A stretch of DNA of 64,000 nucleotides from Chondrilla cf. caribensis (taxonomy: Eukaryota; Porifera; Demospongiae; Chondrillida; Chondrillidae), in NCBI GenBank assembly GCA_964020155.1, contig OZ026568.1, positions 2,091,320 to 2,155,319 of the forward strand, given 5' to 3'. Position numbers and translations under genes: made by a program. Under the pieces are notes generated by a model. The model saw only the letters and a program-made list of their open reading frames with translations, made no database searches and was not told the DNA's origin. This document shows, in pieces, positions 1-13,800 of this stretch; positions within the stretch are counted from its first letter, which is position 1; every line of letters begins with the position of its first letter.

Positions 1-9
1 ATAACTATC

Positions 10-240
10 TTGTATCCTGGTGTGGTGAATAATAGACTATTTATACTGCAAATATGCGCATAATCCAATACAACATATTATATGCAATAGAAATGTGTTT
101 ACTAATTTCCTGCCTTGTTCTCACGCAATTAATCCCAACAATGAAACCTGTCTGGTGACCTGTGCTGTATCACTGACCTGTGCTACATGGCTTATGTACG
201 CACTGATTTCTCTTTGATCCACCCCTCAACCAGGATACAA
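10..240. mobile_element. MITE-like repeat with TTGTATCCTGGT terminal inverted repeats, copy 1
   Basis: The ends at 10-21 (TTGTATCCTGGT) and 229-240 (ACCAGGATACAA) are inverted repeats. The reverse complement of the body matches 1791-2003 closely. A truncated third copy in the opposite orientation abuts it at about 243-312, ending in CCAGGATACAA. It carries no coding capacity and lies in an ENPP intron. It is probably a non-autonomous DNA transposon, superfamily unknown. Confidence 0.6.
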
Positions 241-455
241 TATCTGATATTGGACTATGCACATATTTGCAGTAAAAAAAAATTCAATCATTCACTATGC
301 CAGGATACAACTATTACATACAGTACAGTCTGTACAGTCTGTATGTATGTATGTATGTAGTTTTGTTCATATAAGACATATGAAACCAATGTATTCGAAT
401 TGATTTCAAGATATGCATGTTACATACGTATCTCAATTCACTTTATCTTCTGTAG

Positions 456-859
456 GAGATACGGAGACATCCTTTTTGTACCAAAAGTTGGTTGGATGAT
501 AGGGTGGGTATCAAACAATGCTTCTTGCTGTTCGGGTATCAAACAATGCTTCTTGCTGTTCTGTGCCCTTCAAACATAATACGTTGCTGATAGTCTGGTT
601 CATACTTGTGTTTTATAAGATTTATTGTATTCTAACGTACATGATCATTGGTAAATTGTACATACACAGGTTCAGGATACCTGGTAACCATGGTTTCGAC
701 AACAATGTTGAAGAAATGCAAGTATGTACGTATGTACATCTGTAGAGAAATGTTATTTGTGATCCTTGTTATTCAATTAGTATGGTGTTTGTATTGTGTT
801 CTGCTGTGTATGTGTAAACATGTACTTGACACACCTGCACACACACACACACACACACG

Positions 860-917
<58 letters not shown>

Positions 918-3900
918 CATGCACACACACACACACACACACACACACAAGCACACACACATTTGTTGTTAGTGCTCAAAACACTGTGTACTTACCAACA
1001 CAATGGAGTATTTTGTTTAGGCATTATTTGTAGCCCATGGACCAGCATTTCAGAAAGGGATTGTAGTACCAGCATTTGATAACATCGAGATTTACAACTT
1101 AGTGTGCGGTTCGTATGTTTGTGTTCATGATTGATGTTACATCTTACACATTAACAGCTGGAGTAACATGCTACTATACATGCAGTAGTTACCGCATCTG
1201 CCCCCCCTCCCAAGGCTCTTGTTTACTCCTTGTTATACTTACAGTACATATGAGCTGATTCATTTCATTAACAAATCTGTATTAAAACATAAGCACACAA
1301 CACACTCCAGTACATCCATAGCTATACACTCACAGCATGTAAACATCCTAGCTATAATACTTACATAGTGTTGGAGTTTGTCTTTAGTGTGTGCATACTG
1401 TATGTACTGTACATAATATCATGTGTATATATGCTATTTTTGAAGACAACCCTCTATGATTATTCGTCTTGTTTGTACACAGCTCTACTGAAAATCAAGC
1501 CTTCTGGTAACAATGGGACATTCGGCTCTCTGTACCATATGCTTGATGCAGCACTTGTCAGCAAACTCCCACCAGGTAGTGTAATGTATATGCTCACATA
1601 TCCATCAATGAATATCATATTATATGCACCCGAATGCTAAATGCTCACTTGTCTGTGTTTCTATTGACACTTGACTTACGTATGTAGCTTATCCCGACTA
1701 GATTTCTGTTATGGTGGAAATTACAAATTTAATGTACAGTATGTAATGTACTGTATACATAGTGTATATGTACATGCATGTACGTATATGGTTCAAGGGT
1801 GGATCAAAGGAAAAGATGTGCATGCACAAGCCATGTAGGGTAGTGATACAGCACAGGTCACTAGACAGATTTTGTTGCTAGGATAAATTGATTGGAACCA
1901 GGCAGGAACTAGTAAACACATTTCTATTGCATATACAATACATACATGTATGTTGTATTGGACTATGTGTATATTGTCTATCATTTACTACACCAGGATA
2001 CAACTAAAACATACTTTATAGTGTACACGTATGTATGTACTGTATGGTGTATAGATACAGGACAACAGTGTGATTCACTGTCTTTTGGTAGATGTGGACT
2101 TTCAAAACAATTTGATACATATTATCCCTTTAACTGTCCTGTAGCTGAAACGCACAAACCTTTACCAGAGAGGAATGAAATATGTCATTTTCCTCCTACC
2201 TTGGAGCAGTTTATTGATCTGGCCAATATCTCCTGTACCAACTCTGATTGTAGTGTAAGTCTGTATGGATACGTATGTGTATGTGTATGTGTAGTCAGTG
2301 TCAGAGTGAGGATTTTTGAGTGGGGGTTCCATGGAACCCAAAGGACCCTCTCTGGATCTGCCACTGGTAATTGTGGTGTTGACCTCGTTGAAAAACTGTT
2401 TCTGTATATATTGTGATTTTATTGTGTATGTATGTAGATTGATCATCAAACAAGACTGAATGCTACTTCAGGACTCAATTTGTCATCTGATGCAAGTAAG
2501 AAAAGTTACAGTATGTGTACTGTACTGGCTAATTTGCTTGTATTGTACAGTGGCAGTCTATGTATGGGTGTTTGACTTCCACTGTCTTTTATGCAGTATC
2601 TATGCTAGAGAAACAAATCCTGCCGTGGGGCACCCCCAGTGGAGGAGGGGGGGAGATGGGATCATGCTTGTTGGTGAACCAACATTTCGTTACCAAATAC
2701 AGCTTGGGCCTACACATACCACTCTGGTCAGCTTATGTCGTAGATGGAAATGTGAGAATGTGCAATTTTATTCTTCACATTGTTTTGGCCGTTTTGAATG
2801 TCCTATGTTCCTCATTCAGAGGTCACAGGAATCGGAGGAACAAAGCCCAGTGACTGACTGTTTTTCTCACGATCCTAGAGTGGACTTGAGTCATTCCAGT
2901 AACTGTTCAAACTATGATGGCACGTTTGAAGAAGGACAGCTTGCTCCTCCGAGTGAGTGTTGTTTGCTGGATGCATGTCAACTGACTGTCTCAGCCACAC
3001 CTCTACCCTCCTGCAGACAGCCTTCCTGGAGATGCCCGTGAATTGACATTCTTGTTGTCCAATGCTGTTCCCCAGCACCCTATATATAGGCAAGGTAAAT
3101 ACAGCATGGATATCCGTTCATCATCCACAGGATATCTACCATCTATTTTTGACTATGAAACTCACTACAGCTATATTTGAATAATATTTACCTGAATTCA
3201 AACATGTTCTTTAGAGATTGGTTCGTATCTGGAGAGTAAAATTCACTTGTGGGCAAACATGGCATCAAAGATCTACGTCATCTCTGGTGTTGTCCTTGAT
3301 GCCGATAACGATGGCCATAGAGATTCGGACACTTCATACTCCAGGTATGCATACCGTTCTTGTACAGTGTATACACTGTACAATGAATTTGTTAAACCAC
3401 CACCACTTTGTCTGTTAAACCCTATTATCTCCCTTCATTATTGTGCATGTACTCATTTATGTGTACTATGATAAGTATAGTAGATGAACCACGAAGTGCC
3501 ATGTTCCAATTATTTTAAGTGATGTGTTCTCATGATTTGTTGTTTTCCCTGGCTGGTATTAATCTGTTAATGAACATTATTGGATGCTAATTTGATAGCA
3601 ATCAATCAACGCAACCTTTTTGTCTCTGGACTTAACATTTACGTATCCACCATGTCTTACTTAATACGTACAGTGAATACTCATTAATCTGCCATAATTC
3701 ATTTTCGAAGAATATGGTGCGTTAACGAGTTTGGCAGATTAACTGGATATTCATTGGTACTTGCACATTATACTGGTACTGGGACATTGTGGCAGATTAA
3801 AAGGTTTGGTGGATAAAGCAGTGGCGGATCAACAAGAATTCACTGTACATGGTTTCAATATATACGTATATTCCATGATGGTTACGTGGATCTGTGTGAT

Positions 3901-4549
3901 ATTATTTGTATGTACAAGAAAATCCGTGGCATCATTATTCCATCAACTTGTCTATCTACCACATGTTGTCTTTATGAATTGTGGATGACTAATGAGAATT
4001 ATTTACACTACATCATGTAAAATGATCGAATGTGTGATAGTACTTTTGTACTGTATGTGCAGCTGGACACAGGAACATGGAAGTGTAGCTGTTCCAAGTC
4101 ACTTTTACACAATAGTTACATCCTGTAATAACAGTATCATTACAAATATTACCAAATGTCCAAGTGACAATTTGAAAATTGTGGCTTTCCTAACTATCAA
4201 CACCAACACAGTTATTCCAGAGGTGAGACTGAATATACAATTATTGTCTTACCAATGTTAATTGTATTATAGTAACTATGTGTATTTGCACTCCTGTTAT
4301 GGTATGGTGTGTATATACTGTCATATACGTACGTACATATGTGGGCATGCAGTGTATGTCATATACATATGTACATGTAAATTTTGCAAATAATTGTTCT
4401 TATAGGGACATAAAGATGGTTACTTGCAAGAAAGATTAACAACCATTCGTGAGGTGGAGACCATCACTGGGATTAACTTCTTCCCGAATTTATCAGTAGC
4501 TAGTCAAAATAACATTGAGATGAGAATTGTACCAACACTGAATTTCTAA
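456..4549 (+). CDS. ENPP: ENPP-family ectonucleotide pyrophosphatase/phosphodiesterase, 3' part (5' cut by window edge)
   Basis: Twelve spliced exons can be followed: 456-503, 676-721, 1021-1108, 1483-1575, 2061-2254, 2438-2495, 2597-2751, 2820-2952, 3017-3094, 3215-3344, 4063-4222 and 4406-4549 (stop TAA). Joins are in phase with GT-AG borders. The first exons encode the end of the phosphodiesterase domain: a G-N-H-G-F-D-N segment whose His matches the zinc ligand of ENPPs, then V-A-H-G-P-A-F, F-D-N-I-E-I-Y-N-L and N-N-G-T-F-G-S-L. The later exons encode the nuclease-like domain, with V-I-S-G, a D-x-D-x-D-G-x-x-D calcium-loop motif near 3300 and a P-S-H-F-Y-T-I-V-T-S-C strand near 4110. Family role: hydrolysis of extracellular nucleotides or lysophospholipids. 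The N-terminus, signal or membrane anchor and catalytic Thr lie outside the window, so the paralogue is not assignable. The gene converges on the ferlin gene. The exon calls are mine, by eye. Confidence 0.9.
830..960. repeat. (AC)n microsatellite
   Basis: About 130 bases of AC dinucleotide repeat with a few GC interruptions, inside an ENPP intron. Open reading frames across it (poly Thr-His, poly Cys-Val) are artefacts. Confidence 0.95.
1791..2003. mobile_element. MITE-like repeat, copy 2, inverted relative to the copy at 10-240
   Basis: The sequence runs from GTTCAAGGGTGGATCAAAGG to CACCAGGATACAA and matches the reverse complement of 10-240, with small indels. The left terminal repeat has been lost. 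It lies in an ENPP intron immediately upstream of the exon at 2061. Confidence 0.6.
3669..3847. mobile_element. pogo/Tc1-like MITE, copy 1
   Basis: Imperfect terminal inverted repeats start with TACAGTGAAT and end with ATTCACTGTA. The TA at each end is consistent with a TA target duplication. The body, with ATTAATCTGCC near the left end and GGCGGATCAA near the right, recurs at 12611-12773 and 25935-26123. It has no coding capacity and lies in an ENPP intron. Confidence 0.65.
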
Positions 4550-5146
4550 CATGGTCTAAATTTAACCGTTCTGTAAGAGCTAAAATTTTAGTGTAGAACA
4601 ATAATGGTATATTTATGTACACGTACGTACATTGAGCATCTGATGTTGTGTGAACTACTATATAATGAATGAAGAATAATAGATCATATTATGCATATGT
4701 GCCCATGTATGTGTACAATACTTAAACATTTTTAATAATTAATTTACTTTCTGAACATTATAGTATGTGCATAATAATTGTTCATAATATTTGATATTAT
4801 GTTACTATGTATGTTTACTACATATACACTTTAAACTACATGTACAGTATGTATGTATATGTTATGACATATAATGTATTATAATATCTATACACACAGC
4901 CAAAATCAATATTCATTATTTTATTATAATAATAATGTAAAATTGTTTGCTCGCAAGTCAGCACAGTGTGATGAAGATATGCAATTGTCACTCAATTATA
5001 GGTATAAAAAAATCTAAGTATGATAATATATTATGGGCTGTCATTAAAAATGGAATGTCTTACATATTCTTATGTATGTACGTATGTGTGCAATTTCGCA
5101 TTAATTTTATCACCTATTCATTACGTGCATGATCTGTGTCCATCTT
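4550..5146. other. Intergenic region between convergent ENPP and ferlin genes
   Basis: AT-rich sequence following the ENPP stop. I see no convincing open reading frame. Several ATTTAAT and TATAAT runs could hold polyadenylation signals for both genes, but none can be singled out. It contains TACGTACGT-type words. Confidence 0.5.
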
Positions 5147-7828
5147 ATTTCTTCTACGTAACAGAAGGCAATAGTCCTCCAAGCATCCACTGCCCAATCG
5201 TACTCTATAGAGAATATAGTACACAAAATCCTAACACACACAGATGACTGGTTATGTAATTCATACATACATATGACAATATCATGGTATACAGGCCACA
5301 TGGTACCGGTGTTTTACTTACCGGTAGTGTATAGATGAAGACTACAAGCAGCAGTATGAATACAACAAGAATAATGGCCCCAATGATGTGGAACTTGTAA
5401 TGCTTCCAGATTATAAACTTCAAGGTCCTCCATGGCGAAGTGATCCACAGAAATGAGGTAGCTGGGCGACTGGGGAGCACAAACAGTCCACAACTGAAAT
5501 GCATTATGTAAAGGAACAATCATTATATTCTACGTACTTTGGTTCTGGAAGAAAAGGGTTTGTGTTTGGGTCTTCTCTCCCCACCCCAGCTGGTTTCAGC
5601 TGTTCTTCTTCCTCTGTTAGTATTTCAAGCTCCATTTCAACTTTGCCCTATTTACGTACATCAAAAATTAATAGGAAATTACATGATGCATTTCACAATA
5701 GATTGTTATGGCAGGTATAACAGACCATGATTTCTCTATTGTCTCTTCCCAGTTTGTCGGAATACAATGGCCACCATCCATTCATCCTCTTTTGCTTGAA
5801 CAAGTTTGCCACAACAGCTTCTGAGCTCCAGTCTGGGAGCATGTCAAGGTCGCATTTGCTGGCTGATTTCTTAGGTAGGGGTACTTGGTCCAGTTTAAGG
5901 TCAAGTGTACCTTAAGTTTGTTCAGTGCATGGAATAACCCAGTACAGTACTTCACATGGAGACATACTGTATGTATAATGAGAAGTGCTTGTTTCGACTC
6001 ACCAATAAAGTCATCGGGGTTAAACAAATCATTATCCCAAACTTGTATTGTAAACTTCGGTGGAAGTAATTGCTCCGTTTCATCCAAACTGAAGAAATGC
6101 TCTTTCCCCTTCAGAACCATGACTCCTTCTTGAGGAATGTACTCAAAAGGGAAGACAAACCTCCAATTGAAGTTTCCTGTTCCGTCCATCGACCTGAAAT
6201 GTACGTCTGTTTTCTGTGTTTCGTTCTCTCCTTGGAGCCATCCCTTCAGGTATATGTCACTCATTGCTTCACCAGTGACAATCGAAACTTCATCCAAAAC
6301 CACATCCTGTGTATTCCATATGATGACCCTCAGAACGTACTTCTTTGGTTTCCGTGGTGAGATGTCCACAGAAGGAGGAGGAGCTCCGAGGGACTTCGGG
6401 AAGATGTCCACCCACAGCTGAAGTCTTCCCTGCAAAGTGCACACAACATATCATATTCAGAACAAGTAGTAGAGACAGAAACACTAAGCATACAAATCTG
6501 TGCTGACTAATTTACTGTATTTACTCGATAATTACTATGTTTACAAGATTTGTTATAACAGTGAAGTGTAACAGCAAAATTAAATATAAGCTAAGATACA
6601 TGTATTATAGCAATTTCCCAGGGATTGCAATACCTGTTCAATGCCTGGATGTGTCCTGCAGTACAGAGGTCTTGTCTCCACATGTTCTGGCACCAGACCA
6701 TAGGACTTCACAATGTGCAAGGCTAATCGTTCCTTCTCATCTCCGGCATAGGCATGCGGAGGACCATTGGGTTCTACAGCAAGAGAACAGCAATCTTCAG
6801 TTACTAGAGAGTGAATATACTCATAGCTGGCGGAAATCATTCACCAAACTGGCTGAGATTGAATATTTTTCGACCAATGGCGACTTCCTGGTTACTAATC
6901 CAATTAGGATCTGGGAAACCCTTCAGAGTGCAATGTTCTTTCAAAATATCTGAAGGCATTTGAGAATCTCGCCATCTGTTCATGCCAGAGCTGAACGGGT
7001 TGAAAATACATAAGGCAACAATGAACAATGTATGTAACAAAGACTTGTGTAGAAAATTTGCATGCATAGTTGAAGATTAGCACTGAAAACATGGAATGGA
7101 CTGTCTGTTACCACAAGGGTGGCTTACACTATATAGTATACCACGCATATGTACAAAAATGTCTCAAAGATGCATGGTACCTAACTAATACAATCTTGTG
7201 TGCCTATTGACAATTTCTATGTACGTATACTGTAGGTACATACGTATATATGTATGTATGTACGTATAATGTTCTTTCCTGGACTTAACTGCTGCAAACA
7301 GCAATTCCCCAATGCTGATCTGAAATGTTGATCACTTACCAAATCAACACCTACGTACATACATGTGTGTGTGTACATATGTATGTACAGTGTCTTCATA
7401 TTGGTAAATTTAAAGTGCCATACACAACTGTACTGACAACAAACATACTGTACATATGTATTATACAGTTGTATGTGGATATACGTATGGACATACACAT
7501 AGTACCTGGAATATGACTCAGGAATTCCACAAATTGCTCTGTGACGCGTCAAGTACCGATTTTCCAAATCAATGACAGTCTCTCCTATCTCATCATCTGC
7601 TGATAACATATCATGGTCCATCACAGTGATCTTCAGATTGTTGTTCAGCGGAAGCACTGTGGTGAGCTCGTACATTCTACATTGTACACACACAGAGCAA
7701 GTAATTCCACAATGGATGATACTGTCAGTACATATACGTACGTACTTGTAGTTACATTTATAATGGTGATAGACTGCATACATAACAAACACAGTCACAC
7801 ATGTGAGCATACAACACATCACACACAC

Positions 7829-7874
<46 letters not shown>

Positions 7875-10800
7875 ACACAAACTAACAAACAAACACTAAC
7901 ACACATACAAGCACACACACACACACACACACACACGCGCGTGCGCGCACACACACACACACAAAAAAATACACACACATAAACATACTCACGCACACAC
8001 ACACAGATATATACACACACACTATCAAACACAGACAAGCACACCCAGACACACAAGTTGAGCCATACTCACTTGCCAAAAATTGGATTAACAGAGTTTG
8101 GGATATAATTATCCTTGTCTTTAATGCAAGATTTCCCTATTTCAACCTTGATATAAGGATCCGACTAAAAAGAATATAAAATAGTATAAATTAGTACACT
8201 TCACGTACGTACACACGTATGCAGTAGATGCGTATGTTCCATGAGATGCAACATCACTACTCTGACCTTGCCATTGTTATCTTGAGGCTGTAGGCCAATA
8301 GCCTGGAGTGAACAGAACATCAACAAGTACATATAAATACTGTATATCATTAGCCAGAATCAGCTCACTACACACAGGCTAGTTTTAAATAGCCCAGATC
8401 CACTCTCATACTTAATTCTTAAAAATTCATTTTGCCTCACCATATACGTATGTATGTACATGTACAAAAGGAAATAACAGGGTTGAATGGGTCTGGCTAC
8501 GCAGGGTTACATACAGATCTAGACAAACAAGGCAGTAGCTTACCCTGACAACGTAGACTCTAATGACACACTCTTCCGGGGAAGTAGACGGTACATTGCC
8601 AAAAACATGAGGTGGCTCAGATCCATCCTCACAGAAGGGACATATCTTAATTGCACCCTGTACATGGTGACAACATACATACATGAACAGTCAGTGCTGT
8701 GTTTTTTCAAGTAGAAAAAGCCCTAGTACATCATAAGACCAACATGTGAAGAGTAAAGTAGGTATATACACAATTTTATCTACAATATTTTGTATTTATC
8801 TACAATATTTTGTATTTATCTACAATATTTTGTATTTATCTACAATATTTTGTATTTATAGTATACTGAAGGGATAATGACAAACAATTGTATGTCTATC
8901 ATAATAAATGAAGCCCGTCTTATAGCATGTGGTTTTCATGCAATGAGTGCACATGATTCATCCTTGTAGAGATGACCAATCAAAGTCTCCCCAATTAAGA
9001 CATCATAAACCAAATATTATAGGTGATCCATTATTGGAGATGTACAGTGTTAAGGTGTTCGTATTTCACAAGTACTGTAAAGGAAAATTGCACTGCTTTA
9101 CATGAGCACGAACATTGCAATGTTAGTTTGATATCCAGCATAATCAAAAGAACAACAAGACACAATCAACATACCTTCAGTTTGCCAACATCATCCATGG
9201 TAGTCTCTTCTCTGCTATGATCTCCTTTCCCTAGAAATAAGGGGAATGTTGTTACCAGGTCTTCAAAATTATCAAAAAACGTCTCTAACGAGTTGTCATA
9301 AACCTGCATATGTATGCAAAGATGGAAAACATTAATTTTACAGAACCACTCTTTCATAGCTGACTATACGTAGGTCACAACATACAGTACGTACCATCAA
9401 CTTGTCATATCCAGCTTCCAGATATTCAGGTTGCTTGCGTGAGTCATTCTTCAAGGATGAATAAAATTTAGACCACCAATCAAAGTCGGAACTTTTGTGA
9501 ACATCTGGATCCTTTGGAGCCAACCCCTCATCAGACACACTCGTGACTGTAGCAACTTCCTCTGTTGTCTCCTCAAACACCTCACAAGACAGGGGACGTG
9601 TCGACCTTCCTGATTGTGGTACTGGGCGTATGGATTGCCTGGAAGATGCAGTTGACATAGCTATAGGATACAATAAAGAGAATGAACGATGAATGCATGT
9701 ATTGTACTGATGCCTCACACAGACTGTACAGATGTATTGCTCATATTCTGGCTGAATAGGATAACAAAGTATACATATATACGTATAAGCAGAAAGAATT
9801 TGTTTGTTGTAACATCAGATAAGATGTATAATGCACTATGCACATGCAGTAATGTTTAATGTAGTACTGTACATGCAGTTCATGTACTGTATAACTGGTG
9901 AGATACTAGTAAATTTCCACCATAACAGTGTGATTATATGAGTCTCACACCCTTCATCATCAATCAACCCTGCACTATATACGTATATGTATGTAGAAAG
10001 GGAAACAAAGATTAGTTGTGATGCCAGATAACTTGCATGCAAACCATTGTTATATGTACGTATGTGCATATTTGTGATTTATGTTTAGGATTTGATGGAT
10101 TTACTAGTATGTCAATGGAAATCTAAAATTATTGTTTCATAATTATGTATTGCTTGTTGCACTGAAGGTTCCCCATTTAAAATATCAAAATCAAATTGAA
10201 TAGATTGAATTGAATTACCTGTTGCAGCTGCGGCAATAGCTATAGATTCCTTCAATGGGTCAACATGATAATCCTCAAGTGACTTTACAGAGAATACTCC
10301 AACCACTGGTTTACGACCAAAAGCACGTTTGTCCAGAATGCGAATGTTCAAAGATGGAGCATAAATGGCTTCTTTAGGAATGTTCTATGTATAGTAGAAT
10401 ACAGGTATAAAGTACGTATATGTACATACATAACACATATTGAGTACATGTGAGATACACTTATGTTGTGTGCATACCACATCCATGGAGACTACAGGAT
10501 CCTGAAAGTTGGGATTTTCTTTGGCATTCTTCATTGGAAGGGTTTGAACAATTATTCCGGCACACTCTATCTCCACAATGGGATTGTTCACAGGAAGCAA
10601 CTGATATCTCTTCATCTCACGTACACCCCAACACAGAACCTTGTATAAAAGTGCAGTGAAACTAACAGTTGCAATCTACATACACGTACATAGGTGTGCA
10701 TGTTCAGTAGCTAACTTCAATTCTGTGTTTCTGTAAAATGGGTGCAATCCCTGTGGGAATTTGGTAGTAATTTTCTTTCTTCCTTGAAGGGAGTGGTGGT

Positions 10801-13800
10801 AATTCTGTACCTCCATTCTATGTATAACCAAACATTGTGTGGAATAATTTAGTCATACTGACAATACAGATACAATACACACACATGTGCACATCCATCA
10901 GCAAACCATGTTGATGTAAACAATTGAAAAAAATTCAATTTCTCTCACCAATAGGAAGAGCTCAAACGCTGCCAGTACCTCCCCTGCTTCTCTATTGTAC
11001 CTGTTTAGAGAGTACCACTTCAATGTCGGAGAGGTTTCAGGAGACGGCTCCAAGCTGAAACAAGGCACACTTGAACATCTCCCAAGAAATTCGTCCTTCC
11101 CCTAGCAGAATATATAGATGATGATGCGGACAGTGTGTAGATAAAGACACTTCCAAGATACTACTAGATATGGTACATGCTTTCCCATACCAGGATATCC
11201 TTGTCAAACAGGTCCAACACAACAACAGGAGGGAACTTCTGGAGGGTCGCTGGGTTGCCGTACATGACCATATTATCAAAAATCAGAGTTTGCTCCCAGA
11301 GTGGGCTGACAGTCTGTTTCATGATAAGAGACCTTTGAGTGTATCTTCCAAACGACACATAAACGTATGGATCTACACAAGTGTTAGGTATACATAAAAA
11401 ACAGATTAGTTTGAATTATTATTCTTATGATGAATGTAGCATTCTTAATCATCAAAGTCTCTCCTACTATAGTACATGTAGTACATGTGTACTGTACAAT
11501 GCAACTTCACTGTAACATTCAGTATGTGGGGTGTTAACCTGATAAGCCAGATTCATCGCTGGCATACAGATCCCTTGCCTGGTACAGGTACACTCGTAGC
11601 TGATACCTGTGGGCCATTTCTTCAGGGTAGACCAAACACATACGAGGAGCTTGCATGCTCTCTTCGTCACTACTGCTATCATCTTCCTCTTTCTCCTTTT
11701 TTTTCTTCTTTGTCTTCTTTTTTTCTTCCTGAAGATATAAATTGCAAGATAATAATACTTTATTGTGGGAGATTGGCCACAGATGTATGCAAGAAGAAAT
11801 GGTGCTTTGCAATAACAAACATTTGATCGGAAGTAGAAGACAGGAATCTTTCCACCTTTGACTTGGATCAGTTTACGATGCCATCTCCTCCTTCTAGCCA
11901 TGTTTAGTGGATGGTCTTCGGGGTGATAGGTCATGTGGGGCAGTTTAGCATACTCCCATCCTTCAGGGGACCACAAGGCACTCTGTGATACATAATCGAA
12001 TTATGAGATTCAAGTTCAGTCATGGCAAATATGCAAATGATGGTGTTTGGTGTCCTCTTACTGTATGTATGAGACCATATGTGCATATAGTAAGATTAGC
12101 TAGACGTAACATTTAGGTGGTATCACCAAATGGACACTTAACATTACCTAATTAAATCCATAATATACGTATCATGAGCATGTACATATATGAGTATGAG
12201 ACCATATGCATGAAAATTAACTACACATGTACACATTAAACTGTAGTTGGTATCACCGTACAGGAATATCTATAAACGTACATACGTCATGCTCATACAA
12301 ACCTCCACTTGCTCTGGCTCCTCAATACACTTCCTCATTCTAATCCACCTCTTCCTTCGGCAGGCATGAATTGTTTTCTCAGCAGGACACCAAACTCCAT
12401 CTTGAACATCCGTTGCATACTCCCAACCATCCTCATTAACAGCTCTGTTCAAATCGTAGGTCCACTCTGAAAGCCACTCCCATCCTCTAGGAAGATTGAA
12501 CGTCTCTCTTGTAATCCCTTCTCCGAGGGGTTCATTATCCTGTGGACAAAAGCATACTGTACAAGTGGAACATACTGTTCAAGCGCAAGTATACAGTACC
12601 AATAAAAATATACAGTGAATTCTTGTTGACAAGCCACCATTTGTTTCCAAAAATATAGTGGAATAATGATTTTGGCAGATAAAGTGAATATTCATTAGTA
12701 CTTGTATATTACATTGGTACTGGGACATTGTGGTGGATTGAAAGGTTTGGTGGATAAACGAGAACTCACTGTACTATACAAGTGGAAACATGCTGTATAG
12801 TTTACACATAATGTACAGTAGTGTACAGTCATCTGTTTATAATGTAGAGTATGTATAAATTGTATGCTACTGCAATTAAGTTTTACTGAGACTGTTCTTC
12901 CACATCTCATTCTAATACTAACACAATTTCTCCATAGACTTGTTGCTGTGTCAAAGCTTGTGAAGGGCTCCCTGAATTGATACTCAAATATTTCATCTTG
13001 ACTGACTTGTCCACTGGAAGACAATTTACTGGGATGACTGAAGCAATAAAATAAAAATCCACAGTCAAATCACTGCATGGTTGGTATTTAGATGTATGTG
13101 TGATATGTCCAATATCTACCCATTATAATGGTATTCCACTCAACTTAGATGTGTGCGTGCTATGGACTAAGATACCTTGTTTCAGGACTGATGAACCAGT
13201 CTCCTTCCCAATCCCAGCCTGAGGGAGTTGAGAATAATTCCTTGAACAGCTTGCTCTAAGAAAGAAGACAAGTGATATGTACAAAAAAGTATGTACCCCG
13301 TAGGCACATTCATTTACGCGGGCTGGTAGGCCTATCGATTGAGGTTTTCAACGAAGAGCAGCAAGAAGGCCTAATAACACTGCATCAATCGTCGTTCATT
13401 CGGTAAATTCTATACTCTCAGGCTCGTTTCAGCAAGTTTCCTCTTTCGTTCGGTTTAGAATCGGAAGAACTGTCGACATCAGAAGCAGCTTCCCTATTCT
13501 CAACCGCTGTGACCCAATTGCTTAGCGAAAACAATCTGATAAAATTAAAGGAGAAATCAAACCACCACCGCAGACCTCTGGAAAGATTAACGAGCAATTC
13601 AAGGACGTTGAAGAAACGAGCGCGCCAAAATATCAAGGAGAACCCGCAAGAATTTCTTAACATCGTGAGACTGCACAACAAAGCTCTCGGCGACAAAAGA
13701 AGACAAGAAACAACACTTTCCGCATTAAAACAGGAGAGAGCGTTCTGGAAAAATCGGTGGAAGTTTGCAAAATCGGTCCTATCGAGTAACTCCGTCATGC

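Noticed and set aside
648..1079. Open frames of Thr-His or Cys-Val repeats around the first AC microsatellite
   Set aside because: They are translations of (AC)n. The real coding sequence here is the ENPP exons at 676-721 and 1021-1108 in other registers.
6070..6421. Plus-strand open frames of 94-96 codons
   Set aside because: They are antisense shadows of the large ferlin C2F exon at 6003-6432.
7217..8056. 279-codon minus-strand open frame
   Set aside because: Only 7510-7683 (the C2E exon) is coding. The rest is AC-repeat translation and intron read-through.
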